Assembly: GCA_011634665.1 (NCBI GenBank)
Contig: WAEK01000011.1
Location: 93,501-157,500, forward strand
Length of the DNA: 64,000 nucleotides
Direction: 5' to 3'
Source: Mortierella sp. BCC40632
Lineage: Eukaryota > Mortierellomycota > Mortierellomycetes > Mortierellales > Mortierellaceae
A program made the position numbers and the translations under genes. Shown here one piece after another: positions 12,138-23,865 of the stretch (the stretch's first letter is position 1; each line of letters begins with the position of its first letter). Under the pieces are notes generated by a model. The model was given only the letters and a program-made list of their open reading frames with translations, did not search any database and was not told where the DNA came from.

Positions 12138-14902
12138 CTACTCGGACATTTCTGCGTCGCTCTCAACTCCCCCTTTATCATGCTCAAGACGCTTCAGTTT
12201 GGAGAACGAATCTTCATCCATCTTTCGTCTCTTGCTATGATGCCATGAAGCAGTCGCATCCGAGGGACGCCCAACACGCTCCAACCGGGGCTTCTTGTGC
12301 GGAGGCAGGATGCTGTATATATCATCTACCCGAGGGTCCATCAGGTTATCGTCGTCGTCGTCATTGTCTTGGGAGGGATTCCATGACGGAGATGCTTGCC
12401 TTGACGGCTGGCCATGCTCGCGGAAGAGGCGTCGGAATCCGGTTATCCACCTAGCACTATCCGTACCATTAGACTCTGCTGAGCCTTTAGAACCGCTTGG
12501 TGGTGATATCCCTAGATCCTGAAATAACTGAACGAATTGGCGCTGACGAATTGGGTCCCTGCCGAGAAATACAACAATGTAGCTGTGGACTTCGGAATAC
12601 TTCTGCTAGTGATGATGTTCCATGATGAGACAATTTTACCAGTCAATATAACAAAAAAAGAGATGAAGGTCATTGTAGGTCTCCTTCTGAGAACTCGTAT
12701 CAATTCAAGAACAACATGTTCACCTTGCTTACTGTGTCCCCTCCATTTGCCTGTTCAAATTTTAGTCCGGACATAACAACGCAAGGCCAATCTGCCAGCT
12801 CTGTCCTGCCAAACCAAGTTGATGATGTTGGTATCAAAGTGATGGCCTCGACAACATTTCCTATAGTAGGTTCATGAGCACATTTGGAATGAGAATACGA
12901 GGCATTAGCTTCGAGAGGGAACGAGGGGATGGGGGGTCACAAATGTAATAAACAAGACATTATGCCTACAAGAGTTTGAGAAGAAATTACCTGCAGCAAA
13001 CTCCTCCCACAACTTTGAATTCATGTGGCCTGCAAGACGAGTGTCGTCTAATAGAACAACTTCTGCCTCCGTCTCATAACGACGCTTGGATGGAAGTATA
13101 GGAACATGTAGGAAACATGACTGAATCGGTATGTAGCTAGGAGCTACACCAAGATTGCTTGGATTTGATTCCGGGATTTGCCATGATTCGCTATCCATAA
13201 TATGAGGGAACGGTACTGATATTGGACACTCTAGCTCTGTTCCCTCAAACGTCGCCGAGTCCATCTGAGGAACTCCTCCAAAGAACTTTAGGACACGCTC
13301 GATTACAACGAATGGAGCATTGAACCTCCTCTGGTCAGATAACAGATCCGAGTACCGATCCTTGAATGCCATTGTCCCTGAGGGTTGAGACGAATTTGAA
13401 GGGTTTGGATTTTGTCCGCACTGAGTAGGAGCAAGAACTTGAGTTGATTGTAGTTTAGCCTCCATGGACACTGGCAGAGAAGCACCATTCTGGGAGAATA
13501 CAAGTTGGGTAGAATGATGGGACTGTGTAATTAATGGTGTATATTGCTGTAGTGGTGGTGGTGGTGGTGATTGTGATTGTGATTGTGGCAGCAGAGACAT
13601 CTGGGGTTGTGGTTGAGAATGAGGTTGTGGTAGGAAAGACAGCTGGGGTTGGGGTTGATTTCCTGCTATTGGTATTGATTGCCGATGCTGTTGCTGCTGC
13701 TGCTGTTGCTGCTGTTGCTGTTGTTGCTGTTGTTGCTGTGTTGTTGTTGTTGTTGTTGTTGTTGTTGCAGTCGCTGTTGCTGTAGTCGCTGTTGCTGTAG
13801 TCGCTGCTGTTGCTGTAGTCGTTGCTGTTGCTGTTGTTGCTGCTGTTGTTGTTGTGCTATCTCATTCATTAAAACAGTGGTAACAAACTCGGACGTCATG
13901 TCCTCCACATCGATACGACTGCTAACTCCTGGGCCATGTTGACCCTGCCATGCCTTTAAAACACGCTTCCACAGCTCAGGTGCTACAGACACTCTCTGTA
14001 GGACTGTTGGCTGTAACTGAACGGAAACCTCTGCAAGCGCCTTGCATACCGACTCTGATCTAGGCCGAACAGGTGTCTCGGAGAGTTCCTGGAGTAGAAA
14101 AAGAAAGAGAAGAAGAAAATAAAGGTTGATAGGTTTTCTCTCGAAATCCAAATTTGATCACTCGAGTCGAATCTTGTGTATCTTACCTGCAACAACTCGG
14201 CATATTCAATCTAATGCATAAAGATAAAGGCAAGACCACAGTGATGCACACTCGTGAGTTAAAGGAAGAACGCAAGGGGCAAGAAGGGGGGAGGGGAAGA
14301 GAGAAGGGAAAGGGGGCAGGGGAGGGGGAGGAAGGGGGATATAGCCTACTCACCAACAATGCTTTCCTTGGTTTGGCGATATCCCACTGATGCTTACAGA
14401 ACTCGCCCTCGGTGCGAAAACGGGTATCACTTTTCCATATTCGATTCAGAATGATCTCGCGAAATGCTAAGAGGCTCACTTCGAACTGTGATGGGGCCAA
14501 CCCAGCAGATGAATTTGTCTGTCGGCACCGTCTAGAGGGAATGCCGTGTTTAATGATAGATGGGTCAATCTAGAAAGAAAGAAAGAAAGAAAAAAACGGA
14601 TCGCATTCTCCTATCAGCATCTTCATCCGGCAAAGCTAGTAACAATGCGACTGGGAATGAGTAAACGGCACCTTTTCAAGCTGCTTTTGTAAAGGCGTTT
14701 GTCGTGGCCGCGACAGATCGCTCACGGTCAAGTAGTCTGAGGTTGGACGTTCCATTGGACAATGTCGAATTCCCAAGTCCCTGAGTTTGGGCTGGAGAGA
14801 ACAAGAGGAAGAGACAAAGAAGCGAGAGAAAGGAGACTGAGCTCCATTATAAAGCGCTGTGCACAAACCCACTGAGGGGCTGAGTGTTTCCGCCTCTGCC
14901 AC
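12138..14902 (-). CDS. Poly-Q protein with a prokaryote-like N-terminal module
   Basis: Function unknown. Exons: from about 14902 (start uncertain) to 14672, 14569-14354, a 24-base micro-exon 14210-14187 (IEYAELLQ), 14088-12991, 12860-12733, and a last exon from about 12620 to 12138. The N-terminal third contains RTEGEFCKHQWDIAKPRKAL, then IEYAELLQELSETPVRPRSE, then PELWKRVLKAW. This order resembles the bacterial and phage module with an EYC...RWG.SRS helix, an LPT.E.QARPL segment and a VW segment. A CAG/CAA-coded Gln tract, a Pro/Gln/Ser linker and a globular part follow (ELADWPCVVMSG, YIVVFLGRDPIRQRQF), then a basic/acidic tail (SKRRK). Exon 14088-12991 is out of phase by one base; the fault lies inside the CAG tract at about 13739. 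Confidence 0.65.
13680..13858. repeat. CAG/CAA (poly-Gln) tract with a one-base interruption
   Basis: On the coding (minus) strand the tract reads as Gln codons with scattered Arg-Leu. On the plus strand the trinucleotide pattern breaks at 13739-13740, where a unit has only two bases; from there the annotated frame turns from Gln to Asn/Ser and soon stops. Confidence 0.9.
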
Positions 14903-15842
14903 AGAATTGAACTCTGTAGAATCCCCGACGGCGATTCACGCCTCTCAGACCCTTCTCCTTGAGCCCAAGGCTAAGCAGTGGTCGTAGCTCTCATAACTGA
15001 CGACCACCTGAAAACAATAGACTTCTTTGCTCTTGTATAGGATTCGTTCTATTCTCAAAAGGTGAAGGATCAAGATTGAGTGATCTATTCGTCCAGAGAA
15101 AACTTAACCCCTGTAGACTCTCCATCACACCCAGCCGCTGGTATAACCATGCTATTTCTGGAGGCTCGCCATTGTGAAGATTAAACACAACTCTTCGAGC
15201 TGGCTAACATGGAACTTCTCAGAAATCGGGTTCCTACTGCTACTGTGCTACTCGTGGTCTCAAAGACCCCCTCTCTTTGGCCCTTTGCTCCTCTTCCTCC
15301 TGCCAGTACACTGTTGGAGAAAGGGGAGAAAAGATTGCAATGCTCCAGTGGCATATATTCCGATGACTGCTCTCTACACTATGAATCCAAACAGTCGCGC
15401 CATATTTTTTTTTCTATCGTTTCTTTTCAACAGGAAATGGAGAAGAGAGAGTCAGGTGCATCTCGGCGCCAAACGTCTTCATGAGTCGATTTCAGTAACT
15501 TCGATTTCGTAATAAGAGAGAACCTCTACAGAAATGTTCGCAGAAAAAGAATTCAAATGTCTAGCTATGATAGTAAGCCGCAAAAAATAATGAATGGATC
15601 ATGGAATCGCAGAGTCTTTCCATGACACCCATCGATGGAATCGACCCCCTCCCAGACTTCAGCAGTCTATCAGTGGTAGGCGAAACAGCACAGGTTGACT
15701 TCGGATTCTCTACTGATGATAGCCATGATCATTTCAAAAAAAGTCAGACCAATAAAAGATGCCACAAGGAACACTGCGAGAAAATAGTGAAAGAAAGTGT
15801 GGTTGTGCAAGTATGAATGGAACATGATAGAAAGGGAGAAAG

Positions 15843-15874
<32 letters not shown>

Positions 15875-17819
15875 TAGCAAACCAGTGGAGGTGGGCCAAA
15901 GATTATCGAAACGTTGAGCTTACCGAAAGCAATGAGTCAAAGAAGCATGGCTTGTGGGTAAAAGATGGCCCAGGAAAGACCCCAGTTCGGCATTCCATGA
16001 TTTGAACTAAAAACGATCTCTGCGTTATGCAAAAGGATTGGTTTGTATTATTTGACAACCAGGCCCCTAAATACACTTTACATGTCAAAGCTGTCCTAAG
16101 AAACAGAGGAAACTTGGATAGGTAGTGAAGAGATACTCCTCCCCTCGCAGCAATAGACTGTCCAGGAGAGCGGGATGCGTGAAAATCGTCGAGAGTGGTC
16201 TATCTTCCAGAAGATGTGAGATCTGAATATCGACCAGAGTGTGTTGTGGCTGTGTGAAGGTGTGAAGAGTCCATGCCATCAAAACGCGCTGCAATCCAAA
16301 ATGCATTAATTTTATTTTTTGGTCTTTTGGGAAACACCATCCTTTGACCTCATGAACTGTTGATGTCGAACATACCCTTTCTGTTTCTGTAAAAACTTAT
16401 TGTCATGAGAAAAATACCAAAGGATGGGGGAATACGCTGGTCTTTTTACGAAATGGTCAGTTCTTCTGAATATAGGTGGGTACAACCATATCACTTCCTT
16501 GACGCCATTACCCCATTATGGAGGCCCACACCTTTCGGTAGACTCGGCCGCTCTAGGTATTGGATTACCCCTTGTTCACCAAACCATCCTCCTGGAGAGA
16601 GGATAGCATTATGATTGTGAGTAACCAGTTTTTTTTTTGAGATTGGAGGCCATGGAAAGACAGGCAGGGTACAGCCCTATGCCTTTCGTACCCATTACCC
16701 CTGGCCAGCTCATACGGGTGTATTGGGTTCCAAAAATCAACCCCAACACTTCTTCTGGGCTAGATGTCTTATGGAGGCGTGCTGTCATTAGCTGTTGAAA
16801 GAGAGGTAGCCAGGTATTTTAACTGATTCTCTTAAGACGTGAGATTGTCAGGATAGGGGTGAAACGATCACACAACGCTTTCAATTCCTTGGTACTGCTC
16901 ATACGATCATTGCAACTCTTGAAGATCAGTCTGGACACCAGTGGATCGGTCTTTTGAACATCTTGAACTATGGTGCAAAAAGAACTACGCAATGCTAATT
17001 GCGGTGTGCTGATAACCCCACAGTCGCGAATGTATCTCGTCACTGCCAACATTAGCGCTGGCATTGATTCCCTTCTTACGATTCAATGTATGACTAGCGC
17101 AAAGGTAAATCCATGCTCTTTACGGAGAACTTTGGTTGCAATTAACATGAAGTACAGACTACACTCTTCTCGCTACTGTGCCAAAAATCGAACCAGATTA
17201 GGGTAGCAGCAAGGGAACTTAGGTTTAGGGACTGGGAGAGTACGAGCTCAGTCTCCCTCAAATTGGAACCTAGAGAGAAGCATAAACTTAAAGGTCTTGA
17301 GGACTAGAATGAGCGCTTTGGTACTGAACATCCTAGTATATATATAAACGACGCGATTTGAGTAGATAGAGGTCGGTACGTATTGGACGAAAATTGTAAG
17401 GCGATGAAGGATAGTGCAGTGGATAAGCGAGATCCGGGCACTGTAAAAAAAAAAAAAAAAAAAAAAAAAAGGATGTGTCTAACTGCAGTACTGTACTGCC
17501 ATTAGCTAACCACAGTACAGGGCATAAGATTGATTCCAAATATTAGCCAACAGTTTTTTTGGTCTGGAAAATGCCTCAAGCTCCGTGCACACACAGCACT
17601 CTAACAGGCCCTCCTCAAGGACAACAAACAGCAAGCAGCGAAGCCAAACCCAGCAGCAACTTCAGATGCCAATCATAAGCGAATGCACAAGATTTGGGAT
17701 CACCCTCCGTATATTGTGGTGTCCAAAGTGGAGGTGACATTTGGTTGGATGTGGCCCACCCCTGGCTACGGTCCCTTTTTAGACATGCCAGGGGAGTACA
17801 CTCCTCCAGCTTCGCGCGC
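14903..17819. other. 2.9-kb stretch without a recognisable gene
   Basis: Several ORFs of 60-110 codons occur on both strands (for example 15174-15512 plus, 16085-16306 minus, 16819-17064 minus) but none shows a known domain or splices into one. There are A runs near 15845-15870 and 17443-17470. It may hold decayed repeat copies beside the retroelement island. Confidence 0.45.
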
Positions 17820-18155
17820 AAGACCGAAGCCGCCTGACATCAGGCGGCAAACGTCGCTGACGTAGACCTGCTTGATTGGGAGCCGCTCTCCTCGGACCCT
17901 TTGCCCTAGTTGTAGATCCTGCCTTTTGACTTGCCCCCTCTGCGGGTGCTCTTTGTACCTAATCTTTTCCCTTTCTCTGCATTTGTATTTTAAGTAGCTA
18001 TATCGTTTCTGGGATACCCTCCACCTTTTCCTTCTTCTCTCTACTCTTCTGTTGTAGGGTAGTGTAGTTTTGAGAACTAGCTGGCCACGTCCGCAGACCG
18101 TGGGACGAGTGCGCGCCGACGAATAAAACCCCTAACGGGGCCTACAAAAAAAAAA
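17820..18155 (+). mobile_element. Probable 3' end of a truncated retroposon
   Basis: A GC-rich segment ends in a small hairpin (CCCCTAACGGGG at about 18131-18142) followed by an A run at about 18146-18155. This is how a 5'-truncated LINE copy would look. The 5' limit is arbitrary and no coding remnant is recognised. It ends about 160 bases from the tRNA gene. Confidence 0.35.
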
Positions 18156-18314
18156 GTAAATCTGGAAAATTTTGGGACCCAGGTTAGGACCTGTGAGGCC
18201 CAAGAGGTTCTACACGCACTAACTCCGTGTAAAAAAATCTCGCTGTGGTACTACAGCTTGACACATTCCTGAAGTTTGAACCATGGGTCAGACTTGCAAA
18301 AAGCAAAAGATAAT

Positions 18315-18384
18315 GCGTGGTCCGGGAATCGAACCCGGGTCTACCGCGTGGCAGGCGGTAATTATACCACTAAACCAACCACGC
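18315..18384 (-). tRNA. tRNA-Gly (GCC)
   Basis: The reverse strand folds as a full cloverleaf: acceptor GCGTGGT pairs with ACCACGC, the anticodon stem ACCGC pairs with GCGGT around the loop CTGCCAC (anticodon GCC), and the T arm is CCGGGTTCGATTCCCGG. Internal promoter boxes A (TGGTTTAGTGG) and B (GGTTCGATTCC) are intact. T-rich sequence follows on the coding strand. No intron. Confidence 0.96.
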
Positions 18385-18666
18385 TTTTCAGATATTTGTC
18401 GTTCCACCGATACCATCGAATTCCTATTCTTCATTATTTCCAGCTAAATCATTATTTCCATAGTCTTTCTCCCTCTCTATCCGCCCAACGGCGCCCACCC
18501 TGGCGTCTCAGAGCCGCCCTGGTCTTCTATAAACTCACTTTCTACCACGCTACTGCCAACAGTGGGCGTGAATATTCATTCAGATCAAAGAACAACCATC
18601 GAAGTGGCAGCCCCACACAACCACAACCACCCTCCCCTCCCCCCCCTTTTTCCCTATCATCCCTAC
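18385..18666 (+). mobile_element. 5' leader of the LINE, split off by the LTR element
   Basis: The CCTAC just before the LTR element (18662-18666) is repeated just after it (24681-24685), directly ahead of the LINE ORF1 ATG. The sequence left of the LTR element is therefore the original upstream part of the LINE locus. How far back the LINE reaches between the tRNA and 18666 cannot be fixed here. The segment is pyrimidine-rich near its end. Confidence 0.55.
18662..18666. repeat. Target-site duplication CCTAC, left copy
   Basis: CCTAC abuts the 5' LTR and recurs at 24681-24685 after the 3' LTR. Five bases is the usual duplication for Ty3/Gypsy integrases. Confidence 0.85.
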
Positions 18667-18740
18667 TGCAGCAGTATATAAATACCTCTCACCACCCTCT
18701 AATAAACGGCAGTTCATTCTCAACCATCGTTCCTGTTATA
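18667..18740 (+). repeat. 5' LTR, 74 bp
   Basis: Begins TGCAGCAG and ends CCTGTTATA. It contains a TATA box (TATATAAAT at about 18675-18683) and an AATAAA at 18701-18706, so it has promoter and polyadenylation signals within 74 bases. It is identical to the 3' copy. The bases after it (TGATAGCAAAGG) should be the primer-binding site; I cannot name the tRNA. Confidence 0.9.
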
Positions 18741-18943
18741 TGATAGCAAAGGAATTTTTTTCCACCCCTGACACCCTGAACATTGCTTTTCAAGTTGACC
18801 TCCCCCCGTCGCCCCCGTCTTCCCCGTCCACCGCCCTAACCCTGTCCCCTGCTCTCTCCCACACCCCCACACCCCCTACCAAACGACCCCCTGTCCCTAC
18901 TCGACCCCCCCTGTCCGCCGCATTCGACCGTTTGTCTATCACC

Positions 18944-19883
18944 ATGTCTACCGTTGCTCCCACCACACCTTCACATAAGTACCCCCCTTCCAGACAAATT
19001 CAAAGGAGGTCGCGATGGATTTTCTGCACAAGCATGGTTAAAAAGCGTTAGACGCTACCTCCTCGCCACCTCCGTCCCCGAGAACATCCAAACAATTGTC
19101 GCAGTTTCACTTTTGGATGTGGACGCGGCATGTTGGTTCGATGGATCAGGATTGAGCGACACTGCCTCCTTCATAGACTTTTGAGAAAGACTTCTCCGAG
19201 ATGTACATCCCTGCCGACTTCACACGCACCATCCGCTCCAAGTTGTTCAACCTACGAATGACTTCTACTGTCGAGACCTATGTTACCGAGTCAAAAGACT
19301 TCTTACTGCCTTACTGACCGAAGCTAAAACCGCCGAAGTCAGAGCTGATATCGAGAATACGGCCCACATCAGATTTGTCGATGGCTGCCCTAAAGCTCTC
19401 CAACAACTCCTGGAGGCCTTGTTCATCTCCAAGGATCTCTCTGTCTACGAGCTCTTCGCTGCAGCTGAGAAGTTCGACCGAATCTACAACTTCCAACCAG
19501 ACCACGCTGGTACCAAAAGTAAGAATACAACGAACACCCAACCTTCTGTCGTTGCTTCCAACTTCCAGCCCCAGCACCAATCGCCCATGGCCATGGAAGT
19601 GGACAATCTTCGGTTCGAGATTAATGCCCTCAGGAAGGAAAATAATAGGCTCAAGCAAAACGGCAATAATCGTCAGAATAAAACAGGCCTCAAACCCCTC
19701 TCCCCTTCTGAGCGCCAATGGTTGCGAGACAATAACGGCTGCTTCAAATGCCGTGAGTTGGGTCACCATCAACGAGATTGCCACGTCAACAAAACCCCAT
19801 CCCGGCCCGCAAGACTAAACAACATATCGGTTAATGAGGACTCCTCCCCAGAGTCGGGAAAAGTCTCCGGCAATCAGGATTAG
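18944..19883 (+). pseudogene. gag: gag region of the chromovirus, frame-broken
   Basis: The start may be the ATG at 18740 or 18944. After a Pro/Thr/Ser-rich leader come a retrotransposon gag domain (DKFKGGRD...FSAQAWLKSVRRYLLA, then ALFISKDLSVYELFAAAEKF), a basic linker and the zinc knuckle CFKCRELGHHQRDC near 19740-19782. The frame changes at a C6 run (18982-18987), a T4 run (19179-19182) and near 19291, so no single ORF covers it. It would form the particle and bind the element RNA. Confidence 0.85.
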
Positions 19884-20022
19884 TCCAGGACCTGATTGCC
19901 GATGCCCCCCCTCTCTTGTTCTCTGGACAAGGGGAGTGTACTAGTTCCAGAGTTAAGTTGTAGTTCTTCTGAATTAAAAATTAAGCTCCAAAACCAAAAC
20001 ACTTCCCCTTCGAACATTCCTC

Positions 20023-23000
20023 ATGCATGTAAACTTTTCAAAGAATCTGACGACAGCTACTCCGACCCTGTCACACCTACCCGTACCACGCCAACCACCC
20101 CTTCTACCTAGGTCGATTGAGGCAGTGGACCTGGACCCATCTGACCCTCTCTCATCTCTAGAACCCGCCGTGGCCGCGCGCGCCATTCGCTTACAATCGG
20201 CTACATCGAACAGCACGACAAATACACTCCTCACCTTTCTTGGCAAGATCGATGGCTACTCTGCTCGCATCCTCATCGATGGAGGAGCAGAAGGAAATGT
20301 ACTCAGCAATACCTTTCAGGAACGCCATTCTCTTCCCCTCCACCCTTGCGCTGCCATTCCAGTTATTCTGCCGGATGGCTCTGTCTCAGTCATAAACCAT
20401 GTTTCCAACATAGTTTTATCACACAAAACTTATTCGGCCAACCTGGAACCGATCCTTTATCCACTACAAAACTATGACCTTATTCTCGGCAAACCTTGGC
20501 TAGCCCTCGTGAACCCCATGATCAATTGGCGCACAAACGAGGTGAAGTTTAAATCCAACGGTCGCGATATTCATTGGATATGCAACGACAGACTAGACGG
20601 CCTCAAAGACAAGAGCCCCAATCATGGTAACAATCATTGCAAACGAGTCAACGCCATCAAGTTCTGCAATATCGTCGCTCTTCCGGGTAGTGAATTATTT
20701 ATTGCAAACCTACAACCGATCCATGGGTCAAACAACCCCTCCGATCTCTCCCCTGAGGTTGCAGCAATCATCCAAAACGAGTTTGCCGATGTCTTTCCAA
20801 CATCCCTTCCCTCGGGACTCCCACCTGACCGAGGGGACGCCATGAAGATAGAGAGACTGATCCAATGGCTGACCCCCTCCCGTTCGACCAGTCATCCGAT
20901 TGTCCATTGCCGAACTAGATGAGCTCAGGAAGCAACTGGACGATCTTCTAGAAAAGGGTTTCATCAAACCTAGCACCTCACCATTCGGCTCACCTGTACT
21001 TTTTGTTCGGAAAAAAGAGGGCACACTACGTATGTGTGTCGACTATCGAGGACTGAATCAGATCACCAAGAAGAACAGACACCCTCTACCAAGGATCGAT
21101 GAGCTTATCGACCGCCTTCAAGGAGCACGATATTTCTCGAAACTGGATCTCCTCTCAGGTTATCACCAACAAAAGGATATTCGAACCACACACTCACAAA
21201 ACTGCCTTCCGTTGTCGATATGGTCATTTTGAATGGAACGTGATCCCCTTCGGTCTGACTAATGCTCCTGCCTCGTTCTCTGCCATGATGAGAAATGTTC
21301 TTCACCCTGTTCTCGACAAAAGTGTCATTTCATATCTTGACGACTTACTCATCTACTCCAGGACAAAAGAGGAGCATCTTCAACACATTCGAGAGGTGCT
21401 GGCGTTATTAAGAAAAAAAATCAACTCTATGCAAAACTGAGCAAATGCTCATTCATGCAGAAACAAACAGAGTTCCTTGGCCACACGATCACGGAAGAAG
21501 GAATACAAATCAGTGCTGTTCACATCAAAGCCATCCAGGAGTGGCCCCGCCCTTCCAAGCAAAAAGACGTCCAACAGTTTGTAGGACTCGCACAATATTG
21601 TCATCAAGGTGTCAAGGACTTTGCCGAGATCGCCCTTCCATTGACCAACCTCCTAGGAAACAAGACATCCTTCTGCTGGGAGGATGAACATGAAAAGGCT
21701 TTTTATGAGACTCAAGAAGGCCATCACATCTGCCCCCATACGACGAATATTCGACCCTACACTGACGACTATTGTGGGAGCGGATGCCTCTGGATTTGCA
21801 CTAGGTGGATATCTCGCCCAAACGGATAGACAAGGTGTGACCCGACCTGTCGCATTCACCTCACGGAAATTGAACAGTGCCGAACGCAATTACAGAACTC
21901 ATGAGCAGGAGCTGCTTGCGATCGTGCACGCCCTCAGGACTTGGAGGTACTACCTAGATGGCACCAAGTTCACAGTCTACACCGACCACGATACCTTGAA
22001 ACACTTCTTGACACAACCCAAACTCACTGGACGCCAGGCGCGGTGGATGGAACTACTACAGGAATATGATTTCGAAGTAAAACACAAACCTGGAAAAGAA
22101 AACATCATCGCAGACGCCCTCTCACGCCGCCCCGACCACCAGGAGGAGGAGCCGAAGACGATAAACAACCTGGAAATCTCAATGGAACCAAGTGTGAGAC
22201 AACGTCTAATAGATGGGTACTCAGAAGACCCCCGTCTGGGCCCAATCTATGCAAGCTGCTTAGAAGGAAGTTGCCCAAAAAATTATGCCTTGTACAAGGG
22301 ACTGTTATGTATTGAACACAAGGGCGTTTATCTGATCTGCATCCCTAGCAAAGCCGACATCCGCCTTGACCTTCTCCATGATGCCCATGACTCTGCTATT
22401 GCCGGCCACCTCGGGTTCGACAAGACTTACGATGCCCTCCGACGCTCTTTCTACTGGCCTCGAATAGCCAATGATACCAGGCGTTATGTTGAATCTTGCG
22501 AAAGCTGTCAAAGATCCAAACCCAGTCGACAAAGGCCAGCCGGCTTGCTCCATCCACACGAAACCCCCGAACAGCGCTGGGATACAGTGACTATGGATTT
22601 CGCGGTTCATTTGCCAAAGACGGACCAAGGATTTGACGCGATCACGGTGTTTGTGGACAAACTCTCTAAACAAGTTCACTTCGCCCCTTCCAGGACCACA
22701 GACACAGCATCAGACGTCGCCCGTATATTTTTTAATAATATCTTCCGACTACATGGCATGCCTCGCAGGATCATCTCTCAGACCGCGACAGCAAGTTTAC
22801 GAGTAACTTTTGGCAGGAACTTCACCGCCTCATGGATGTTAAATTAGCATTGTCGACCGCTTTCCACCCGCAGACGGATGGTCAATCCGAACGGGCTATC
22901 CAGACCCTTACATCTGTACTAAGGGCTTACGCGGACGACAAGCAGACCAACTGGGACGTTTTATTACCGGCAGCCGAGTTTGCTTTTACAACAACTCTGT

Positions 23001-23672
23001 TAACCCCACTACAGGCTTCTCTCCTTTCTTCATGAACTACGGTTTCCACCCACGTGTGTTCCAACCGCACTGCTACAACCACCAACATCATCAGTGCCAA
23101 GCGTGGAAGACTTTGTCAAGGAGCAACAACACGTATTGAAGACGACACAGGAGAACATTCGCCTCGCTCAAGAAAGACAAGTGTGGAACTCCGACCATAG
23201 ACGACGCGACCATGATTTCAAAGTAGGAGACAAGGTTATGCTGAACGCTGAAAATATCACCTTGCCCAAGGACAGAGGAGTTAAGACCAGAGCTCAGAAG
23301 CTACTTGCTCGATTTATTGGACCTTTCACTATCATCGAACAACACTCCCCCGTTACCTTCCGTCTTGAGTTGCCGCCGACTTACAAGATCCATGATGTTT
23401 TCCACGTGGACAGGTTCCGACACTACCACGAGTCACCCGAAGAACTTGGACAGCGAGCCCCACCTCGTCCAGACCCTGAGTTGATCGACGGCGAGGAGGA
23501 ATATGAGGTAGAGAGAATTCTCAACTACCGCTTGTACCGTAGACAACACCAGTTTCTCGTCTTATGGAAAGGATACAACAACGAGGACGCAACATGGGAA
23601 CCGGCCCGCAACCTCGACCACTGCAAGGAGACTGTCGACAGATACAAGGAAGAACATGGATTGGACTTCTAA
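20023..23672 (+). pseudogene. pol: pol region: protease, RT, RNase H, integrase, chromodomain (frame-broken)
   Basis: Protease around 20240-20330 carries ILIDGGAEGN, with Gly where the family has Ser or Thr after Asp. RT (about 20900-21420) has [31 protein letters not shown] and SYLDDLLIYS. RNase H (about 21770-22130) has GADASGFALGG, and TDHDTLKHFL. Integrase has the H-H-C-C finger ending CESCQRSK (near 22490-22515), the core beginning MDFAVHLPKT, and FHPQTDGQSER. The protein ends with a chromodomain (EYEVERILNYR...FLVLWKGYNNEDATWEP, 23505-23610) that would steer insertion to modified chromatin. Frame changes occur near 20850, 21170, 21413-21420 (A8), 21700-21704 (T5), about 22780 and near 23010. 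Confidence 0.9.
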
Positions 23673-23757
23673 AAAAAAAAAAAGGTCATCTTTGGCATCA
23701 TCTTGATGAACCTGGCATCCAATCAGAAATCGACATGTCATCAGGATGCCGGGACCA

Positions 23758-23770
23758 GATATAAATTATA
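23758..23770 (+). promoter_or_regulatory. TATA-like box before the extra ORF
   Basis: GATATAAATTATAG lies about 100 bases before the ATG at 23866, after the chromodomain stop. It could drive a separate transcript for the extra ORF. This is a sequence match only. Confidence 0.35.
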
Positions 23771-23865
23771 GAATGGATGCTGAAATCGACAAACCTCTCT
23801 CTCTTCTCTCCTCATCAACCTCACCACCCTCACCACCACCAAAACACACACACACACACACAACA

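Noticed and set aside
13534..13942. Plus-strand ORFs rich in Leu, Val or Cys
   Set aside because: They are the complement of the CAG/CAA tract of the poly-Q gene.
15174..17206. Several 60-110 codon ORFs between the poly-Q gene and the tRNA
   Set aside because: No domain, no consistent splice joins and frames on both strands; left as unannotated sequence.
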